A stretch of DNA of 64,000 nucleotides from Dryocola clanedunensis_A (lineage in GTDB: Bacteria > Pseudomonadota > Gammaproteobacteria > Enterobacterales > Enterobacteriaceae). A program made the position numbers and the translations under genes. Below, piece by piece: positions 8,731 through 17,733 of this stretch. Positions within the stretch are counted from its first letter, which is position 1. Each line of letters starts with the position of its first letter. The stretch lies in assembly GCA_038405435.1 (NCBI GenBank), contig JBBYHZ010000006.1; one strand, written 5' to 3'. Under the pieces are notes generated by a model. That model was not told the origin of the DNA. It saw nothing but the letters and a program-made list of their open reading frames with translations, and ran no database searches.

Positions 8731-9056
8731 AAAATTTTCTGCCGGGTTCCTTTATCGGGGGCCTGGCGGTAAAATCCCCCGCAGGCAATATAACTCCGCA
8801 GCCATGATAATTATTACCACTGTAGGTTATCCATCTTTTTTAATATTGTGCGTCGAATGTGGCGTCACCGGAATAGTCAAGTCCATTATGGTACTATCCG
8901 GTATGATAATTAATCTGCTAAATTCAAAATCCTCCTGATTCGTTTAGAAATAAACTTTTCTCCGCTGGTTTGCTTTGCAATAATAAGTAACCGATCGCTT
9001 TTTACATAGTCGGCTATAATTACCAGAAAATGTAACTAAATTTTTGAGGATTGCCT
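8731..9056. other. Intergenic region before the IprA-like gene
   Basis: About 326 bases without a supported gene. A loose GGGGG/CCCCC stem near 8757-8783 could stop transcription from GH127 but lacks a T-run. The last 100 bases are AT-rich and should contain the promoter of the next gene. Confidence 0.3.
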
Positions 9057-9686
9057 GTGACTGTTTCTGTACCTGTTCGACCGGATGATTCTATCGCTCG
9101 CCTGATCAACGTCCTGCTGCCGATTAGCACCGAGCTCAACGTGCCACCCCGTAAGCGCCTGCACTGGGATTACAAAGGGCAGCCGCAGTTTTATCTCTTC
9201 CTGGAAGGGGAGCTTTCCGTCCTGCGTCTGGAAGATGGCCTGGTCATTGGCACCGCCTACGACCCCCATATTTTTGGCATTGGCGAAGGCCTGCAACCGC
9301 TGCAATGGCAGCATCTGCGTGTCGAAACCGAGTCTAAAATATTCAGGGTGGACGCGCAGGAGGCGATGAAAATCATCACCGAGAAAAATCTGTGGCAGGA
9401 TGTTGCCATCATGATGGCCTATTTCACCACCTATCTGCTTTATCGTGATGCGCTGGTGGTTCAGCAGCGAACCTATTCGGTCATTCGTAACCATCTCATG
9501 GAGATGATTCAGCTTCCTGAAGAGACCAGAATGCGCACGTCTATTCTCGAATACATTCAGGACCGAACTCACCTGTCTCGCAGCAGCGTATTAAATATGG
9601 TGTTCGCTCTTAAAGAAGCTAAATATATTGAAACAAAAAGAGGCGGCTATTTAATTAGCGTTAACGATCTGCCTGAAACATTTTAG
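9057..9686 (+). CDS. IprA-like winged-helix regulator
   Basis: This 209-residue protein has a cyclic-nucleotide-binding-like beta domain (about 20-100; FYLFLEGELSVLRLEDGLVIG) and a C-terminal winged helix (about 145-205; TSILEYIQDRTHLSRSSVLNMVFALKEAKYIETKRGGYL). The pattern fits the CRP-like IprA/YaiV regulators of enterics, one of which affects peroxide resistance in Salmonella. I place the start at the GTG at 9057 because TGAGGA sits six bases upstream; a TTG at 9051 would be too close to it. An OmpA-type porin gene follows after 159 bases in the same direction, so it may be a target. That link is inferred. Confidence 0.7.
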   Translation: MTVSVPVRPDDSIARLINVLLPISTELNVPPRKRLHWDYKGQPQFYLFLEGELSVLRLEDGLVIGTAYDPHIFGIGEGLQPLQWQHLRVETESKIFRVDAQEAMKIITEKNLWQDVAIMMAYFTTYLLYRDALVVQQRTYSVIRNHLMEMIQLPEETRMRTSILEYIQDRTHLSRSSVLNMVFALKEAKYIETKRGGYLISVNDLPETF

Positions 9687-9845
9687 TCATTCAATGCGAT
9701 GTCTGATATGTCAAAAGCTTGTTGTTTAAAAATAAATTGATTAACGTTTCTTTTCCTGAGGTATTCACAATATTATTTACCGACAATACTTTGGCAAATA
9801 AGTTCTGAAGCGCCGCTTCAAAATGTGAAAAATTCAGGGAATAAC

Positions 9846-10883
9846 ATGAAAAAGACTCTTGTAGCATTACTGGTGGTAAACGCCTTCGCGGCTTCTAACG
9901 CTTTTGCAGCAGCAGACGCTAACACCTGGTACGGCGGTGCGAAAGTGGGCTGGTCCCATTACTTCGACGTGAGCGGTGACAACTTCAACGATCAGACTGG
10001 CAGCGCAACCGACTTTGATTTTGATAAAGACAACGTTAGCGGCGGCGTGTTCGGTGGCTATCAGATCACCGACTGGTTAGCGATTGAAGGTGGCTACGAC
10101 TACCTGGGCAACATGGACATTCACGGCAACAACGACGTGCTGGGCTCCAAGCTTGAAACCCAGGGCCTGCAGCTTTCCCTGAAAGGCAGCTACGCGCTGA
10201 CCGACGCATGGGATCTCTACCTGCGTGGCGGTGCAATGGGCTACCGTGCTGAAACCAACACCGCTGGTCACAGCAAAATGGAAGTTGGCGTTCGTCCGCT
10301 GGCAGCAGTGGGTACTGAATACGCGTTCACCAAAGCGTGGGCTGGCCGTCTGGAATACCAGTGGGTTGCTAACGTAGGTAACTCCAACCAGATCGGCGCA
10401 AGCGCAGACGTTAGCTCCGTATCCGCAGGTCTGGTCTACCGTTTCGGTCAGCACGATGACGTAGCACCAGTTGTTGCAGCGGCGCCTGCGGCACCAGAAG
10501 TGCAGACGTTCAACCTGAAGTCTGACGTGCTGTTCGGCTACAACTCAGCCACCCTGTCTCCGGAAGGCCAGGCTGCAATTACCCAGCTGTACAACAGCCC
10601 GGAAATGCAGGCTGCTAAGAACAACAACACCACCGTTGTGGGTTACACCGACCGTATCGGTTCCGAAAACTACAACCAGCAGCTGTCCGCAGACCGCGCT
10701 CAGTCCGTAGCGGATGCGCTGATTGCAGCAGGTATGCCAGCTCAGAACGTTTCTGTTGATGGCCGTGGTGAAAGTGAATCCGTCACCGGCAACAACTGTG
10801 ACGACAACATGCCACACTCCCAGCTCGTCACCTGCCTGGCACCAGATCGCCGCGTAGTGGTAGAGATCTCCGGCCAGAAGTAA
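9846..10883 (+). CDS. OmpA-family outer-membrane porin (paralogue)
   Basis: The 345-residue precursor has a clean signal peptide (MKKTLVALLVVNAFAASNAFAA), an eight-stranded OmpA barrel (about 23-190, ending SAGLVYRFGQ), a Pro/Ala/Val hinge and a C-terminal OmpA peptidoglycan-binding domain (about 215-345; GYTDRIGSENYNQQLSADRAQSV). The two domain cysteines (NNC..TCLAPDRR) are kept. The E. coli OmpA tail after the last strand is missing, and the locus is not the usual ompA site, so this is most likely a second OmpA-type gene. The ATG at 9846 follows AGGGA by six bases; an upstream in-frame start would break the signal peptide. Confidence 0.88.
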   Translation: MKKTLVALLVVNAFAASNAFAAADANTWYGGAKVGWSHYFDVSGDNFNDQTGSATDFDFDKDNVSGGVFGGYQITDWLAIEGGYDYLGNMDIHGNNDVLGSKLETQGLQLSLKGSYALTDAWDLYLRGGAMGYRAETNTAGHSKMEVGVRPLAAVGTEYAFTKAWAGRLEYQWVANVGNSNQIGASADVSSVSAGLVYRFGQHDDVAPVVAAAPAAPEVQTFNLKSDVLFGYNSATLSPEGQAAITQLYNSPEMQAAKNNNTTVVGYTDRIGSENYNQQLSADRAQSVADALIAAGMPAQNVSVDGRGESESVTGNNCDDNMPHSQLVTCLAPDRRVVVEISGQK

Positions 10884-10960
10884 GAGCGAATACTGCCTCA
10901 TTTGCTTGTACTAAAGTTCGTTGATGTAGCATTAAAAAAATAGCTTTATTATTGTCCGTT

Positions 10961-10988
10961 GCCCGATGTGCCTACATCGGGCTTTTTT
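10961..10988 (+). terminator. Rho-independent terminator of the OmpA-type gene
   Basis: Nine-base perfect stem GCCCGATGT/ACATCGGGC with a four-base loop, followed by a run of six T. Confidence 0.9.
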
Positions 10989-11022
10989 GTTTTTGCGGTT
11001 CAGGAACAGAAGCGCCTGGGTT

Positions 11023-11054
11023 GTAGGTGGATAAGCGCCAGCGCCATCCACCCT
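11023..11054. repeat. REP palindrome
   Basis: GTAGGTGGATAAGCGCCAGC and its partner GCCATCCACC form the enterobacterial REP hairpin. It lies between the convergent ompA-type gene and aldB. Confidence 0.75.
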
Positions 11055-11060
11055 GATTAA

Positions 11061-12599
11061 TCAAAACAGCCCAAGCGGCTTATCGGAGTAGCTCACCAGC
11101 AGGCATTTTGTTTGCTGATAGTGCTCGAGCATCATTTTGTGGGTTTCACGGCCGATGCCCGACTGCTTGTAACCGCCGAACGCGGCGTGGGCCGGGTAGG
11201 CGTGGTAGCAGTTGGTCCAGACGCGTCCCGCCTGAATGCCGCGTCCCATTTTGTAGGCCACGTTGCCGTTGCGGCTCCAGACGCCCGCGCCCAGGCCATA
11301 TTCCGTGTCGTTCGCCAGCTCCAGCGCCTCTTCCATGGTTTTGAAGGTGGTGACGGCGAGCACCGGCCCGAAAATCTCCTCCTGGAATACCCGCATGTTG
11401 TTTTTCCCAAACAGGATGGTCGGCTCCAGGTAATAGCCCGCTTGCAGATCGCCTTCCAGCGCTTTTCGGCGTCCGCCCGTCAGAACGTCCGCCCCCTCTT
11501 TCTTACCGATATCGATATAGTTGAGGATGGTTTCCATCTGGCCCTGGGAAACCTGCGCGCCCATCTGCGTGCGGGCATCCAGCGGGTTACCGCTGCGGAT
11601 GGACTCCACGCGGCGGATCGCGCGCTCCATAAAGCGTTCGTAAATGGACTCCTGCACCAGCGCACGGCTCGGGCAGGTGCAGACTTCGCCCTGGTTGAAG
11701 GCAAACAGCGCGAAGCCCTCCAGCGCCTTGTCGAAGAAGGCATCCTCTTCATCCATCACGTCTTCAAAGAAGATGTTCGGGGATTTGCCGCCCAGCTCCA
11801 GCGTCACCGGAATAATATTCTGGGTCGCGTACTGCATGATTTGCTGGCCGACTTCGGTAGAGCCGGTGAACGCCACTTTGGCGATGCGTTTGGAGGTAGC
11901 CAGATATTCGCCGATTTCACCCCCCGCGCCGTTGACCACGTTGATGACGCCCGGCGGCAGCAGATCGCCCACCAGCTCCATCAGCAGCAGCACGGAAAGC
12001 GGGGTAAGGCGTGCCGGTTTGAGCACGATGCAGTTGCCCGCCGCCAGCGCCGGGGCCATCTTCCAGCTCGCCATCAGCAGCGGGAAGTTCCACGGGATGA
12101 TCTGCGCGACGACGCCCAGCGGCTCGTGGAAGTGGTACGCCACGGTATCGCCGTCAACTTCGCTGATCCCGCCCTCTTGTGCGCGAATACAGGAGGCAAA
12201 ATAGCGGAAATGGTCCACGGCGAGCGGCACGTCAGCGGCCGTCGTTTCGCGGATTGGCTTGCCGTTATCCCAGGTTTCGGCGGCGGCAAGCAGATCGATA
12301 TTCTGCTCCATGCGGTCGGCGATTTTCAGCAGGATGTTGGCGCGCTCCTGAACCGACATAGCGCCCCAGCCCGCTTTCGCCTCGTGGGCAGCGTCGAGCG
12401 CGAGGTCGATATCGCCTTTGCCGGAGCTGGCGATTTCGCACAGCGGCTGGCCGGTGACCGGAGTGAGGTTTTCATAATATTCGCCCCCCACCGGAGCGAC
12501 CCACTGGCCGCCGATAAAGTTGTCGTAACGCGGTTTTAACTTAAGCGGAAAGCCATACTCGCCGGGGATGATTCGGGTATCGGGAGGATTGTTGGTCAT
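11061..12599 (-). CDS. aldB: Aldehyde dehydrogenase AldB
   Basis: At 512 residues it has the same length as E. coli AldB, an NADP-dependent aldehyde dehydrogenase that oxidises acetaldehyde and other aldehydes to acids. Visible motifs are the cofactor and substrate core PWNFPLLMASWK, the glutamate motif LELGGKSPN and the catalytic cysteine in FNQGEVCTCPSR (about residue 305). The C-terminal oligomerisation segment GGYKQSGIGRE is present. In E. coli aldB is also close to selB, with yiaY between; here a ROK kinase takes that place. In E. coli it is a stationary-phase, RpoS-dependent gene; no such promoter could be read here. Confidence 0.92.
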   Translation of the reverse strand: MTNNPPDTRIIPGEYGFPLKLKPRYDNFIGGQWVAPVGGEYYENLTPVTGQPLCEIASSGKGDIDLALDAAHEAKAGWGAMSVQERANILLKIADRMEQNIDLLAAAETWDNGKPIRETTAADVPLAVDHFRYFASCIRAQEGGISEVDGDTVAYHFHEPLGVVAQIIPWNFPLLMASWKMAPALAAGNCIVLKPARLTPLSVLLLMELVGDLLPPGVINVVNGAGGEIGEYLATSKRIAKVAFTGSTEVGQQIMQYATQNIIPVTLELGGKSPNIFFEDVMDEEDAFFDKALEGFALFAFNQGEVCTCPSRALVQESIYERFMERAIRRVESIRSGNPLDARTQMGAQVSQGQMETILNYIDIGKKEGADVLTGGRRKALEGDLQAGYYLEPTILFGKNNMRVFQEEIFGPVLAVTTFKTMEEALELANDTEYGLGAGVWSRNGNVAYKMGRGIQAGRVWTNCYHAYPAHAAFGGYKQSGIGRETHKMMLEHYQQTKCLLVSYSDKPLGLF

Positions 12600-12788
12600 G
12601 GTGGTCTCCTGTGGTGGTTACTCCTTCAAGGGTAGACGGCGGTGGTGGTTTCTTCGCCACTGTTTGAAGGCTTTACGACACGGCTCACGGATAAAAATTT
12701 CCGTGATTCGGAGGATTCGACCAGCAACCTGAATGATTTGATACATACTTTAAGATTACCTTTTTACCGTTTCGCAAAAGGATTGTTC

Positions 12789-13658
12789 ATGCGCCTGTTT
12801 ATCAGTTTCGACGTAGGCGGTACCCATGTAAAACATGGTTTATTTACCGAAGAGGGGGAGGCGCTGATCACCGAGTCATACGATACCCACAACGAGCTCC
12901 AGCCGTTTCTGGAGGCCTGGCAGAGCGTGGTGGCGGGGTATCGGCAGCATAATGAAATCGCCGGTATCGCCATCAGTTTTCCCGGCTACATCAATCCCCA
13001 TACCGGCAGCGTCCCCAAGGCCGGGGCGTTAACCTTCCTCGACGGCTGCAACCTGCTGGAGATTTTCGGCGAGCTGACCGATTTGCCGCTGACGATAGAG
13101 AATGACGCCAACTGCGCGGCGCTCGGCGAGATGTGGCTCGGGTCGGGGAATGAATATGATTCGATGGTGTGCATCACCATCGGCACCGGCATCGGCGGCG
13201 GGATTATCGTCAACCGCGAGCTGATGCGCGGCTCGCACTACCGGGCCGGGGAGTTTGGCGTGCTGCCGGTGGGGCAGTACGGTGAGGATATGCACCAGCT
13301 GGCCTCGGCCAAAGGGCTGATGGACGCCTGCCGCAGAGAGATGAATATTCCGGCAGACGAGAAAATCCACGGCCAGGATATTTTTGCCCGCGCCGAGACG
13401 GATTTACACATTCAGGGCGTGATTGATAACTGGGTGAAGTACCTGGCGCGCGGGATTTACAGCGTGGTGTCGCTCTTCGATCCGCAGGCAATTTTGCTCG
13501 GCGGCGGCGTGAGCACCCAGCAGATGCTCTATCCGATGCTGGAGCGCCACCTGGAAGGCTTTAAGTTCTGGGATGTGCTGAAGGTGCCGATTCGCCCGTG
13601 CAAGCTCGGCAACAAGGCGGGGATGCTGGGCGCGGTGTGGCTGGCGCGGCAGAAATAA
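12789..13658 (+). CDS. ROK-family sugar kinase-like protein
   Basis: This 289-residue protein has the ROK phosphate-binding loop FDVGGTHVKHGLF near the N-terminus, the substrate segment ENDANCAALGEMWLG and the GTGIGGGIIVN adenosine loop. The zinc-binding CxCGxxGCxE motif of many ROK kinases is absent, as in BglK-like beta-glucoside kinases. I choose the ATG at 12789 because AAAGGA lies six bases upstream; the frame is open further 5-prime but that part looks non-coding. It probably phosphorylates a hexose or glucoside with ATP. No transporter or hydrolase is beside it, so the substrate is unknown. It is divergent from aldB and replaces E. coli yiaY at this spot. Confidence 0.8.
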   Translation: MRLFISFDVGGTHVKHGLFTEEGEALITESYDTHNELQPFLEAWQSVVAGYRQHNEIAGIAISFPGYINPHTGSVPKAGALTFLDGCNLLEIFGELTDLPLTIENDANCAALGEMWLGSGNEYDSMVCITIGTGIGGGIIVNRELMRGSHYRAGEFGVLPVGQYGEDMHQLASAKGLMDACRREMNIPADEKIHGQDIFARAETDLHIQGVIDNWVKYLARGIYSVVSLFDPQAILLGGGVSTQQMLYPMLERHLEGFKFWDVLKVPIRPCKLGNKAGMLGAVWLARQK

Positions 13659-13669
13659 CGAGCTTTTGT

Positions 13670-13836
13670 CTGATGGCGCTTCGCTTATCCGACCTACGGA
13701 GCCGGATGGTTTTGCCGGATGGCGCTGCGCTTATCCTACCTACGGAACTGGGTGATTTTGCCGGATGGCGCTTCGCTTATCCGACCTACGTTTCTACGGA
13801 TCGTGTAGGGTGGATAAGCGTTAGCGCCATCCACCG
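13670..13836. repeat. REP cluster (BIME)
   Basis: Four REP units occur in about 165 bases: three copies of GATGGCGCTtCGCTTATCCgACCTACG in one direction at intervals of about 55 bases, and one inverted copy GTAGGGTGGATAAGCGTTAG..GCCATCCACC. The cluster fills the gap between the convergent ROK and selB genes. Confidence 0.88.
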
Positions 13837-13838
13837 GT

Positions 13839-15665
13839 TCATTCCTCAAATAATGCACGATCCCGCAGCAGATGGTCGTTCCCGCGGCGGCGCGTAAACC
13901 CAATCCGGTCGAAATACTCGAGGATTTGCACCGCCAGCTTGCGGCCGATGCCCAGCTGGTCGCGGAAATCGGCGGCGCTGGTTGTGCCCTGGGTTTGATC
14001 CATTTCGCGGATCAGCCTGGCAAACGCCTGGATCCGATCGTTGCGGTAATACCGATCTTTTAAGATCGCCGTCACCAGGCCGAGCTGCGCCGCAAAGCGC
14101 ATGAGCTGGCGGATCGTCTGCTCATCCTGCTTCGTCTGCGCGGCCAGGTCGCGAACCCACCACGGCTCATCGCCAAACAGGGCGTCGATTTGCTCCCACA
14201 GCGCCTGCTGCTCCGCTGAAAAGCCCGGATTGTGGTCCGGCAGATGCAGCCAGCCCTGACGGCTGACTACCGCCCCTTCACGACGCATTTTCTCGATAAT
14301 CGCCAGCACCAGCGGCTCGTCTTCGCCGGGTAAGGCCATGCGGCGCAGGCGTTCGCGGCCCGGGCCCGGCTGGTCGTCGTGCTGCTGGTGGTAGCGCGCA
14401 AGCGTAGCGAGGAGCTTCTGCTGCCAGCGGGCGGCGACCTCGTTGCTGAGCAGGCTGTCTGCGGCCTGAATATAATTTTTGCCGTCCAGCAGCGCCTTAA
14501 TGCCGCTGGCGGTGAGCTGGCGCGCCCAGGCGAAGGTGCTCACAGAGACGGCTCCGCGCTGCAATGCTATTTCCAGCGCCTGCTGGTCATCTTCCGCCTG
14601 CTCAAGCTGGTGCAGCCATTCAAGATACGCAGGCTGGCGCTTACCCCGGCGTGGCGCATGTAGCAGAAGGGTGCGCGCCCCGGCAAGCGTAGTGCGGGCG
14701 CTGATATCTCGCAGGACGAGCCGGTCGTTGTCCGCCAGCCACAGCGGCACGTCCAGCACGATTTCCGCCAGATCCCCTTCCAGCAGCGACACGCGGCCGG
14801 TAACGTGGCTTGCGGCGTGGTGGATATGCAGCGGCTGCCACTGGGTGAGCGGGGCAAGGGTTTGCAGCTTGACGATGACTCGCTCAGCAGGCTGCAACGG
14901 CTTTTCCGCCAGCAGCCAGTCGCCACGGCTGATATCAGCTTTTTCCGCATCGCCCGCAATGTTCAGTGCGATGCGCTGCCCGGCGAAGGCGTGTTCTGTT
15001 GCCTGATTCTGCGCATGCAGGCCACGAACGCGCATGGGTTTCTCCGCGCCGGTCAGCCACAGCGAATCACCAATTTTAACTTCGCCGCTCAGCGCCGTTC
15101 CCGTCACGACCAGGCCTGCGCCCTTCACCGTAAAGGCACGGTCTATCGCCAGGCGGAAGCGATGGGCTGTCGGGTGCGGGCGTTCGGCAAGCTGCTGAAT
15201 ATGCTCGCGCAGCGCTTCTATGCCCTGGCCGCTGGCTGCCGCCGTCACAAATACGGCTACCTCGCCAAGCAGGGTTTTGATCTCTTCCCGCACCTCTTCA
15301 ACGCGCGATTCGCTCACGCGGTCGGCTTTGGTCAACGCAACCGTCATTGTCGGCCTGCCGGTCAGCTGAAGAATGGCCAGATGCTCGCGAGTTTGCGCCA
15401 TTACCCCGTCGTCGCAGGCGACAACCAGCAGCGCATGGTCGATGCCGCCGACGCCCGCCAGCATATTCGCGAGGAATTTTTCGTGTCCCGGCACGTCGAT
15501 AAAGCCGATTATCCGGCCGTCCGGCTGCGGCCAGTAGGCATAGCCGAGGTCGATGGTCATGCCGCGCTTTTTCTCTTCCGGCAGGCGGTCGGCGTTAACC
15601 CCGGTCAGGGCCTGTAAGAGGGTGGTTTTGCCGTGGTCGACGTGTCCGGCGGTGGCGATAATCAT
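13839..15665 (-). CDS. selB: Selenocysteine-specific elongation factor SelB
   Basis: The 608-residue protein brings Sec-tRNA to UGA codons by binding GTP and the SECIS hairpin of selenoprotein mRNAs. The N-terminus MIIATAGHVDHGKT carries the P-loop (7-14), followed by the effector GMTIDLGYA and DVPGHE (57-62) and the base motif TKAD. The C-terminal half contains the winged-helix repeats that bind SECIS. The start is the ATG at 15665, which overlaps the selA stop as ATGA and gives a length close to E. coli SelB (614). A longer in-frame extension lies inside selA and is not used. selA-selB form one operon; their selenoprotein clients lie outside this window. Confidence 0.96.
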   Translation of the reverse strand: MIIATAGHVDHGKTTLLQALTGVNADRLPEEKKRGMTIDLGYAYWPQPDGRIIGFIDVPGHEKFLANMLAGVGGIDHALLVVACDDGVMAQTREHLAILQLTGRPTMTVALTKADRVSESRVEEVREEIKTLLGEVAVFVTAAASGQGIEALREHIQQLAERPHPTAHRFRLAIDRAFTVKGAGLVVTGTALSGEVKIGDSLWLTGAEKPMRVRGLHAQNQATEHAFAGQRIALNIAGDAEKADISRGDWLLAEKPLQPAERVIVKLQTLAPLTQWQPLHIHHAASHVTGRVSLLEGDLAEIVLDVPLWLADNDRLVLRDISARTTLAGARTLLLHAPRRGKRQPAYLEWLHQLEQAEDDQQALEIALQRGAVSVSTFAWARQLTASGIKALLDGKNYIQAADSLLSNEVAARWQQKLLATLARYHQQHDDQPGPGRERLRRMALPGEDEPLVLAIIEKMRREGAVVSRQGWLHLPDHNPGFSAEQQALWEQIDALFGDEPWWVRDLAAQTKQDEQTIRQLMRFAAQLGLVTAILKDRYYRNDRIQAFARLIREMDQTQGTTSAADFRDQLGIGRKLAVQILEYFDRIGFTRRRGNDHLLRDRALFEE

Positions 15666-17053
15666 TGGCTCAGCATCTCCATAAGGCTGGCTTCGTCTTC
15701 CAGGCAGCGTAAATCCAGCCACAGGCGACCGTCGCTGATGCGGCCAATTACCGGCTTCGGCAGGGTGCGCAGATGCTGCGTCAGTTCTCCAAGCGTGGTG
15801 CCGCGGCCGTCTTTCGGCGTGAAGGTTATTGCCGCGCTGGGCAGCCTGTCGACGGGGAGCGAGCCGCTGCCAATCTGGGATAAACACGGTTCGACGCGCA
15901 CGTCGAATCGCTCGCTAAAGCGTGTTTGCAGCGCCGGGGCCAGGCGCTGAGCCTGTTCGCTGATGTCTGCGGCGCTGCGGGTTAGCAGGCGCAGGGTTGG
16001 CAACCGCTCAACCAGCGTTTCCGGGTGCTGGTACAGACGCAGCGTGGCTTCGAGCGCCGCCAGCGTCATTTTGTCCGCGCGCAGGGCGCGTTTGAGCGGA
16101 TGCTGCTGAATGCGGGCTATCATCTCTTTTTTGCCGACGATAATCCCCGCCTGCGGGCCGCCGAGCAGCTTATCCCCGGAGAAGCTCACCAGGCTGACGC
16201 CCGCCTCGATGAGCTGTTTTGGCATCGGCTCCGGCGGCAGCCCCCACTGGCTGAGATCCACCAGCGAGCCGCTGCCCAGATCCGTCACCACCGGAATATC
16301 CAGCTCGTGCCCAAGCTCCGCCAGCTCGGCCTCGCTCACCGCTTTGGTGAAGCCTTCAATCTGGTAATTGCTGGTATGGACCTTCATCAATAGCGCCACG
16401 CTGCCGCTGGCTGCGGCCTGGCGATAGTCTTTCAGATGGGTGCGGTTAGTGGTGCCGACTTCCACCAGCCGGCAGCCCGCCTGGCGCATCACGTCGGGAA
16501 TGCGGAACGCGCCGCCAATTTCGACCAGTTCCCCGCGCGAGACAACCACTTCGCCGCCGTCCGCGCAGGCCGCCAGCATCAGCAGCACCGCCGCCGCGTT
16601 GTTATTGACGATGCAGGCATCTTCCGCGCCAGTCAGTTCGCAGAGCAAATCCGCCAGCGCCCGGTCGCGGTGGCCGCGGGACGCGCCGTCCAGATCGTAT
16701 TCAAGCGTAATGGGGGAGCGCATAACCTGGGTGACGGCCTCTACGGCGGCTTCGGCCTGCAGGGCGCGGCCCAGGTTGGTGTGCAGCACGGTGCCCGTCA
16801 GGTTAAACACCGGCAGCAGGGCGCTGCGCTGGCTCGCCTCAAGCTTCGCCTTCGCCGCCGTTGCCCAGTCAGCGTTCCAGCCGGGCAGCGTCTCCTGCGA
16901 CCGGATGTGCTCGCGGGCATCATCAAGCATGTCGCGCAGCGTGCTGACCACGCGGGTATGGCCGAACTCTTCAAGCAGCGTGCTGAAAGAGGCGTCGCGC
17001 AGCAGGCGGTCTGTTGCCGGAAGCTGGCTGTACAGGGAGCGTTGGGAAGTCAT
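15662..17053 (-). CDS. selA: L-seryl-tRNA(Sec) selenium transferase SelA
   Basis: This PLP enzyme converts Ser-tRNA(Sec) to Sec-tRNA(Sec) using selenophosphate. The protein has 463 residues from the ATG at 17053, the same as E. coli SelA, and starts MTSQRSLYSQLPATDRLLRD. The PLP lysine lies in SFSGDKLLGGPQAG (about residue 295), and NNNAAAVLL and TDLGSGS are typical of the family. A TTG two codons upstream gives a slightly longer frame but is less likely. It is translationally coupled to selB by a four-base overlap. Confidence 0.96.
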   Translation of the reverse strand: MTSQRSLYSQLPATDRLLRDASFSTLLEEFGHTRVVSTLRDMLDDAREHIRSQETLPGWNADWATAAKAKLEASQRSALLPVFNLTGTVLHTNLGRALQAEAAVEAVTQVMRSPITLEYDLDGASRGHRDRALADLLCELTGAEDACIVNNNAAAVLLMLAACADGGEVVVSRGELVEIGGAFRIPDVMRQAGCRLVEVGTTNRTHLKDYRQAAASGSVALLMKVHTSNYQIEGFTKAVSEAELAELGHELDIPVVTDLGSGSLVDLSQWGLPPEPMPKQLIEAGVSLVSFSGDKLLGGPQAGIIVGKKEMIARIQQHPLKRALRADKMTLAALEATLRLYQHPETLVERLPTLRLLTRSAADISEQAQRLAPALQTRFSERFDVRVEPCLSQIGSGSLPVDRLPSAAITFTPKDGRGTTLGELTQHLRTLPKPVIGRISDGRLWLDLRCLEDEASLMEMLSQ

Positions 17054-17124
17054 GGGCAAGCCGTTGCGTTGAGAAAAGAGGCGTTAGTTTACAGGGGGAG
17101 TTAACCCCCTGTCATAGAGGGAGA

Positions 17125-17733
17125 TCATGCCGTTGGCGGTTCGGTGCGGGCAAAACTTTCGCGGCTGAACAGCTCTTCGACCAGCTTCACCAGATGCGGG
17201 CGGTTTACGCACCAGCCGGGCGAAACGCGGCGGAAATTCAGGTAGCCCACCGCGCAGGCGACGGCGATGCTGGCAACGGTGAGGGGTTCAGCCGTCAGGG
17301 TTTTGTCACCGGCGTAAGCCTCCAGCATGTCCAGCCCACGGCTGATTTTTTCCCGCTGGCGCAGCAGTTCGGTTTCGGACTGCTGGGCGGGAGGGCGCTG
17401 CTGTTCGCGCACGGAAACCAGGGCCGCGTCCATAATGCCGTCGGCAAGCGCTTCCAGCTGGCGCATTTTCAGGGCCTCTACGGGTTCGCGAGGGATCAGC
17501 GCCGGAGCGATATCCAGAAGCTCGAGGTACTCCGCAATCACCGGTGAGTCGAACCAGTATTCGCCGTCGGCGGTCACCAGCGCGGGGACTTTCCCCAGCG
17601 GGTTGTACTGCGGCGTGTGGCTGTCCGCAACCCACGGATTATCATTCACGAACTCGAAGGTAATGCCTTTTTCCAGCAGGATCACGGAGATTTTGCGCAC
17701 GTACGGGCTGGTGTAATTGCCGATCAGTTTCAT
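17125..17733 (-). CDS. yibF: Glutathione S-transferase-like protein YibF
   Basis: A 202-residue GST-fold protein, the same length as E. coli YibF and very similar (GNYTSPYVRKISVILLEKG at the N-terminus, NPLGKVPALV and DSPVIAEYLE for the glutathione site). The C-terminal helical domain has the GST N-capping pattern TVASIAVACAVGYLNFR. The start at 17733 follows GGA and matches the family; an ATG four codons upstream has no ribosome site. As in E. coli it sits just downstream of selA. It probably binds glutathione, but its substrate is not known even in E. coli. Confidence 0.92.
   Translation of the reverse strand: MKLIGNYTSPYVRKISVILLEKGITFEFVNDNPWVADSHTPQYNPLGKVPALVTADGEYWFDSPVIAEYLELLDIAPALIPREPVEALKMRQLEALADGIMDAALVSVREQQRPPAQQSETELLRQREKISRGLDMLEAYAGDKTLTAEPLTVASIAVACAVGYLNFRRVSPGWCVNRPHLVKLVEELFSRESFARTEPPTA

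Noticed and set aside
8690..8938. 82-codon frame at the end of the GH127 gene
   Set aside because: It overlaps GH127 out of frame, has no domain, and its ending is ordinary AT-rich intergenic DNA.
11112..12539. 475-codon open frame opposite aldB
   Set aside because: It is the mirror of a high-GC coding gene with strong third-position bias, has no recognisable domain, and aldB on the other strand is certain.
13670..13836. CRISPR-like short repeats
   Set aside because: The repeat units are REP palindromes with alternating orientation and no uniform unique spacers.
15666..15887. 74-codon N-terminal extension of selB
   Set aside because: It lies inside selA, and the GTPase domain begins directly at the ATG at 15665.
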